Positions 23,813 through 27,508 of a stretch of DNA of 27,508 bases are shown here, in pieces. The stretch covers positions 1-27,508 of the forward strand of contig CAJUCG010000016.1 of NCBI GenBank assembly GCA_910585065.1, in the 5' to 3' direction. A program made the position numbers and the translations under genes. Position 1 is the first letter of the stretch, and each line of letters opens with the position of its first letter. The DNA is from an uncultured Lachnospiraceae bacterium. GTDB lineage: Bacteria > Bacillota > Clostridia > Lachnospirales > Lachnospiraceae. The notes under the pieces were generated by a model that was not told the origin of the DNA, did no database searches, and saw nothing but the letters and a program-made list of their open reading frames with translations.

Positions 23813-25042
23813 TTATTCCGCTTTTTTTATTAACAGTACTGCATTATGCCCCCCAAAGCCCAGTGAATTGCTTATCGCATAATTTACTGGTATTTCGCAG
23901 GCTTCTTTGCAGTAGTCTAAATCCATCTCCTCCTCGCACTCGGTAAGCCCCGCTGTCGCATGTACATAGCCATCTAAAATCGACTTTACACAGACGATAA
24001 ACTCCACCGCTCCCGCCGCACCGAGCAGGTGACCTATCATCGATTTAGTCGAGTTAATTTTTACCTGGTAGGCTGCCTTTCCAAATGCCTTCTTAATCGC
24101 GCGCGTCTCAAAGAGATCGTTCGCATGAGTTGCCGTGCCGTGCGCATTGATATAGTCCACCTGCTCCGGGGCAATTCCCGCCTCATTTAACGCAAAAGTA
24201 ATTGCGCGCGCCGCACCGTCGCCATCTTCCGCCGGCAGCGTGATATGGTATGCGTCCGAAGTTGCGCCGTAACCGACAATCTCCGCATAGATATGTGCGC
24301 CGCGCGCCTGTGCATGTTCGTAGGACTCAATTACTACCACACCCGAACCCTCGCCCATTACAAAACCGCTTCTGGCTTTGTCAAAGGGCAGGGAAGCTCT
24401 CATTGGATTCTCCTCGCTGCTAAGCGCGGTCAGCGCGCAGAATCCCGCCACTGAGAGCGGGGTGATGGCGGCTTCCGTTCCGCCGCAGACCATTACATCC
24501 GTCTCGCCGGTCTGAATCGAGCGGAAAGCATCCCCGATGGAATGTGTTCCCGTGGCACAGGCGGTAACCACATTGACACATTTCCCGCGCAGCCCGTAGG
24601 CGATCGAGACATTGCCTGCCGCCATATTGGAGATCATCATCGGGATCAGCATAGGGTTCGTGCGCTTTGGACCCTTTTCCAAGAGTTTCGCATACTCACG
24701 CTCAATTGCCTGCATACTGCCAATGCCGGAGCCGATGCAGACTCCAATTCTTGTCGTGTCCTCCTTTGTCAGGTCAAGCTTTGCATCCTTTATCGCCTGA
24801 CCTGCGGCAGCCACCGCATACTGGCAGAACGGCTCCATCCGGCGCGCCGCCTTTGCGTCCATATAATTTCCCGGTTCAAAATCCTTTACCTGAGCCGCCA
24901 CCTTCGCCTTATATTCTGCTGTGTCAAAATAGGTAATAGGTCCGATTCCTACCTTTGTCTTTTTTACATTTTCCCAAAATTCTTCCACGGAATTTCCGAT
25001 CGGTGAGATAATGCCCATCCCTGTTACTACCACTCGTTTCAT
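23813..25042 (-). CDS. fabF: Beta-ketoacyl-[acyl-carrier-protein] synthase II
   Basis: Condensing enzyme that extends acyl-ACP with malonyl-ACP. At 409 residues it is full length. The Cys-His-His triad is Cys162 in VVTACATGTHSIGDA, His301 in INAHGTATHANDL and His338 in KSMIGHLLGAAGAVE, with the conserved Lys333. The glycine-rich NSLGFGGHNAVLLI end is present. GGAGGA precedes the ATG, and the gap after fabG is 20 bp. A separate initiating enzyme (FabH) is not in the window. Confidence 0.96.
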   Translation of the reverse strand: MKRVVVTGMGIISPIGNSVEEFWENVKKTKVGIGPITYFDTAEYKAKVAAQVKDFEPGNYMDAKAARRMEPFCQYAVAAAGQAIKDAKLDLTKEDTTRIGVCIGSGIGSMQAIEREYAKLLEKGPKRTNPMLIPMMISNMAAGNVSIAYGLRGKCVNVVTACATGTHSIGDAFRSIQTGETDVMVCGGTEAAITPLSVAGFCALTALSSEENPMRASLPFDKARSGFVMGEGSGVVVIESYEHAQARGAHIYAEIVGYGATSDAYHITLPAEDGDGAARAITFALNEAGIAPEQVDYINAHGTATHANDLFETRAIKKAFGKAAYQVKINSTKSMIGHLLGAAGAVEFIVCVKSILDGYVHATAGLTECEEEMDLDYCKEACEIPVNYAISNSLGFGGHNAVLLIKKAE

Positions 25043-25062
25043 AGATTCCTCCTGCTCTCAAT

Positions 25063-25803
25063 TTACATATTCATGCCACCATTGACCTGAAGCGTTTGTC
25101 CCGTAATATAAGATGCGTGATCGGATGCAAGAAAGGCGACCGCCTGTGCGATATCCTCTGCAGAACCGGCGCGTTTTAGCGGAATCTGTGAGAGCATTCC
25201 CTCCCTTACCTGTTCCGAAAGTCCTTTTGTCATATCTGTTTCAATAAAGCCAGGTGCCACTGCATTGACTGTGATCCCCCGCGAGCCAAGTTCCCTGGCA
25301 AGCGATTTTGTCATACCAATCAGCCCCGCTTTCGCCGCACAGTAATTTGCCTGCCCAGGATTGCCAACAATGCCGCTGATGGAGGAAATATTGATGATTC
25401 TTCCCCCCTTTTGTTTTAACATCAGCTTTGCCGCGTACTTCATGCAAAAGAATGCACCCTTTAAATTTGTGTCAAGCACCGCATCAAATTCTTCCTCGGA
25501 CATTTTTAAAATCAGATTGTCCCTTGTGATCCCCGCGTTGTTTACCAGGATATCAATTCGCCCAAATACAGTCAACGCCTCCTTAAAAAGCTTTTCCACA
25601 TCCTCTGCGGCCGCGATATTTGCCTGCACTGCAAGTGCCCTCCCGCCATTTTCTTCAATCAGAGCAGCCACTTCCTCGGCGCGTTCCTTAGCACCGTTAT
25701 AATTTATAATCACCGCCGCGCCAAGCCTTGAGAGCGTGAGTGCGATCTCCCTGCCAATCCCCCGGCTCGCGCCTGTCACAAGTGCTATTTTATTCTCCAA
25801 CAT
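25063..25803 (-). CDS. fabG: 3-oxoacyl-[acyl-carrier-protein] reductase
   Basis: NADPH-dependent short-chain dehydrogenase that reduces 3-ketoacyl-ACP. At 246 residues it has standard length. The cofactor loop TGASRGIG (10-17), the NNAG motif (88-91), the catalytic Ser141 in INISSISG and Tyr154-x3-Lys158 in ANYCAAKAG are all present. The C-terminus ITGQTLQVNGGMNM is typical of FabG. It lies 60 bp after fabD. Confidence 0.95.
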   Translation of the reverse strand: MLENKIALVTGASRGIGREIALTLSRLGAAVIINYNGAKERAEEVAALIEENGGRALAVQANIAAAEDVEKLFKEALTVFGRIDILVNNAGITRDNLILKMSEEEFDAVLDTNLKGAFFCMKYAAKLMLKQKGGRIINISSISGIVGNPGQANYCAAKAGLIGMTKSLARELGSRGITVNAVAPGFIETDMTKGLSEQVREGMLSQIPLKRAGSAEDIAQAVAFLASDHASYITGQTLQVNGGMNM

Positions 25804-25863
25804 AAAAAAATTTCCTCCTGCTTTCCTTGCAATACTCCAAAAATCTTTTTGCCTTTTTCACCC

Positions 25864-26787
25864 TTATTCCATTATTGCAGCAAGCTTTTCTAAGTCCTGC
25901 ACCTTATCAATATTTATCACTTCCCTTGTGCGGTCAATCTTTTTTACAAAGGAAGAGATCGTCTTTCCCGGTCCAATCTCCACAAAGACCTGCACACCAT
26001 CTGCAATCATACATTCCACACACTGCTGCCAGCGCACGGAGGAAGAAATCTGTCTTGCAAGCAGATCGCGTATCCCATCCGCCTGTGTTACATACTTTGC
26101 TGTTACATTTGCTGTATATGGGATTTGAGGCGCGTGAATTTCTACCTCGTTAAGCGCGGCAAGCAATTTCTCCCCCGCAGGTTTTAAAAGCGGAGAGTGA
26201 AATGGACCGCTTACATTCAACGGCACCACGCGTTTCGCACCGCGCTCCTTCAAGCACTCAGAAGCGGTCTGTACTGCAAGGCTCTCCCCCGATATTACAA
26301 GCTGCCCCGGACAATTGTAGTTTGCAATTGTCACCACCCCGCTTGTCTCCTCACATACCTGCTCTACAACCGCCTGTTCCATGCCAAGCACTGCTGCCAT
26401 CGAACCAATCCCCTGCGGCACCGCCTCCTGCATTAACTGCCCGCGCAGACGCACCAGCCGGATCGCGTCATAGAGATCTACAACTCCCACTGTCACCAGC
26501 GCAGCATACTCTCCAAGACTAAGTCCTGCTGTCACCTGCGGGCGAAGTCCAAGTGCCGCAATTCTCTTTAGCATCGCGCCGATCGTTGTGATCATGGCAG
26601 CCTGCGTATACTCTGTTAAATTCAGCTTATCATTTTCCTCAAAACAAAGTTTTTTCATATCCAGCCCAAGCAATTCACTTGCCCTATCAAAAACTTCCCC
26701 GCTCTCAGGAAATTGTTCATAAAAATCCTTTCCCATTCCCGCGTACTGGGCACCCTGTCCAGGAAATACAAATGCAATTTTTTTCAT
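25864..26787 (-). CDS. fabD: Malonyl-CoA:[acyl-carrier-protein] transacylase
   Basis: Loads malonyl groups from CoA onto ACP. From the ATG at 26787 it has 307 residues, starting MKKIAFVFPGQGAQYAGMG, the canonical FabD start. The nucleophile is Ser90 in GLSLGEY, with Arg115 and His197 (GPFHSPLL) completing the active site. Upstream in-frame codons (to 26901) overlap the preceding gene and do not belong to the family. AGGA lies eight bases before the ATG. It starts 26 bp after the putative anti-sigma gene with no visible terminator or promoter between, so co-transcription is likely. Confidence 0.94.
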   Translation of the reverse strand: MKKIAFVFPGQGAQYAGMGKDFYEQFPESGEVFDRASELLGLDMKKLCFEENDKLNLTEYTQAAMITTIGAMLKRIAALGLRPQVTAGLSLGEYAALVTVGVVDLYDAIRLVRLRGQLMQEAVPQGIGSMAAVLGMEQAVVEQVCEETSGVVTIANYNCPGQLVISGESLAVQTASECLKERGAKRVVPLNVSGPFHSPLLKPAGEKLLAALNEVEIHAPQIPYTANVTAKYVTQADGIRDLLARQISSSVRWQQCVECMIADGVQVFVEIGPGKTISSFVKKIDRTREVINIDKVQDLEKLAAIME

Positions 26788-26813
26788 TCTTAAATTCCTA
26801 TGCCTTTCTCTAC

Positions 26814-27299
26814 TTATATCATTCCCTTTTTCTTGCCGATAATCGCGATAAACGACAATGCAATCACTGCCATAGTGACAACTCCTGAGACAAATCCCCA
26901 CACAGCGGCGGCGCGGCGCCTAACTGTGCGCATGCCATCGTGCAGACGCTTTCCCATATCCGTCCGGATCGCCTCGCCCCACTCGTAGGAAAGCGGTATT
27001 CTCTCAATGGAAAGCTTTCTCTTTTTCTTTTTCCTCCGCTTTGAATTCTTTTGCGTTTCCGCCATTCTCATCATCCCTTCCTCTTTGCCACAGTTTGCCT
27101 GTACAGATTCCGAATCCTTACGCCAATTCTTTTCCTTGAAAAAAGTCACAAGCCATGTGATACGTCTGCGCCCCAAATCTACTTCCAAATGATCATCCGC
27201 CAAAAGTGCCAGATCCAGATCGCCCATCAGATCGATCAATATTTCCTCCGTCCGATCTATTGCTGTTTTATTCGTTTCACAAAAATTTTTAAAATGCAT
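26814..27299 (-). CDS. Small single-pass membrane protein, possible anti-sigma factor
   Basis: I do not recognise a specific family. The 161-residue product has an acidic N-terminal part (about 15-45), a lysine/arginine cluster at 87-96 (SKRRKKKKRK nearby) and one membrane segment at about 131-154 (VWGFVSGVVTMAVIALSFIA), followed by only seven residues. By the positive-inside rule the large N-terminal part is probably cytoplasmic. It begins 13 bp after the stop of a sigma-70-family gene, with GGGGGG before the ATG. A membrane protein directly behind a sigma gene is the classic anti-sigma arrangement, but there is almost no external sensor domain and no recognisable anti-sigma motif, so the assignment is inference from context. 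Confidence 0.55.
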   Translation of the reverse strand: MHFKNFCETNKTAIDRTEEILIDLMGDLDLALLADDHLEVDLGRRRITWLVTFFKEKNWRKDSESVQANCGKEEGMMRMAETQKNSKRRKKKKRKLSIERIPLSYEWGEAIRTDMGKRLHDGMRTVRRRAAAVWGFVSGVVTMAVIALSFIAIIGKKKGMI

Positions 27300-27312
27300 T
27301 AGTTCCCCCCTA

Positions 27313-27508
27313 TTATGTATCTTGTAATTTTAGGAAGTCTCTGGCTCTGCCGCGCAGCCTTGAGAGTTTTGTATCCACCGCATTAACGGTCATCCCCATC
27401 GCAGATGCAATCTGTTTGGAGGGCTGAAGATAAAAATATTTTCGAAGCATAAGCTCCCGTTCTTTTTCCGGTAGTTCACGGATAAATTCATTTAACCATT
27501 CAGCGCGC
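27313..27508 (-). CDS. Sigma-70-family RNA polymerase sigma factor, C-terminal part
   Basis: The last 64 codons of a gene that enters from the right edge. They encode a sigma region 4 helix-turn-helix: FIRELPEKERELMLRKYFY, then QPSKQIASAMGMTVNAVDTK and LSRLRGRARDFL. This is the typical C-terminus of an ECF-like sigma factor that recognises the -35 element. Region 2 is outside the window, so the group cannot be fixed; response-regulator HTH domains look similar, but LPEKERELM...VDTKLSRLR favours a sigma factor. It is followed 13 bp later by the membrane-protein gene described as a possible anti-sigma factor. Confidence 0.82.
   Translation of the reverse strand, partial: RAEWLNEFIRELPEKERELMLRKYFYLQPSKQIASAMGMTVNAVDTKLSRLRGRARDFLKLQDT

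Noticed and set aside
26788..26901. Upstream extension of fabD to 26901
   Set aside because: It overlaps the end of the membrane-protein gene in another frame and does not match the FabD family, whose conserved start is at 26787.

Overview
The window looks like a chromosomal stretch from a Gram-positive Clostridia bacterium, most likely Lachnospiraceae. The reasons are strong AGGAGG-type ribosome binding sites, sigma-A promoters (TTGACA/17/TATAAT), a Rex redox repressor, a T-box leader in front of an archaeal-type aspartyl-tRNA synthetase with gatCAB, an alr-mazF gene pair, and a compact fab/acc operon. The genus is not resolved. Most genes are housekeeping genes on the minus strand. No tRNA, rRNA, CRISPR array, insertion sequence or prophage was seen.

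Layout from right to left, in the direction of most transcription. (1) 27508-19532: the 3' end of a sigma-70-family factor, a small membrane protein that is a plausible anti-sigma partner, then fabD-fabG-fabF-accB-fabZ-accC-accD-accA. These are tightly packed and end at a strong terminator (19463-19517). They supply malonyl-CoA (AccABCD) and most of the elongation cycle; fabH, acpP and an enoyl reductase are not in the window. (2) 19380-19204: a decayed remnant of a PD-(D/E)XK nuclease-domain protein. (3) 19099-13982: promoter, T-box leader, non-discriminating-type AspRS, gatC, gatA, gatB and a terminator. Together they form the indirect route to Asn-tRNA (Asp-tRNA(Asn) amidation) and probably Gln-tRNA. 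The leader carries the overlapping codons GAA and AAC, which could read both tRNA(Glu) and tRNA(Asn).

(4) 12502-13911, plus strand: a PurF-like amidophosphoribosyltransferase that keeps the PRPP loop and Fe-S-type cysteines but lacks the N-terminal catalytic cysteine. (5) 12272-7375, minus strand: two consecutive ABC-ATPase/FtsX-permease genes. The first is interrupted by one in-frame TAG that removes three of its four membrane segments. (6) 6945-7304, plus strand: a lone PilZ (c-di-GMP receptor) gene. (7) 6830-302, minus strand: a promoter overlapped by a probable Rex operator, then rex, a coiled-coil gene, acpS, nnr (NAD(P)HX repair), alr, mazF and a CNNM/CorC-type membrane protein, ending at a terminator that contains the last stop codon. 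(8) The 5' part of rlmH at the left edge.

The points most worth a second look are the two-codon T-box candidate and a long-range complement inside it, the cysteine-less PurF paralogue, the nonsense-interrupted transporter, the Rex autoregulatory site with a corrected TTG start, the acidic insertion in AccA, and the sigma/anti-sigma pair directly in front of the fatty-acid operon. Gene functions rest on motif recognition by eye. No database search or structure prediction was run.
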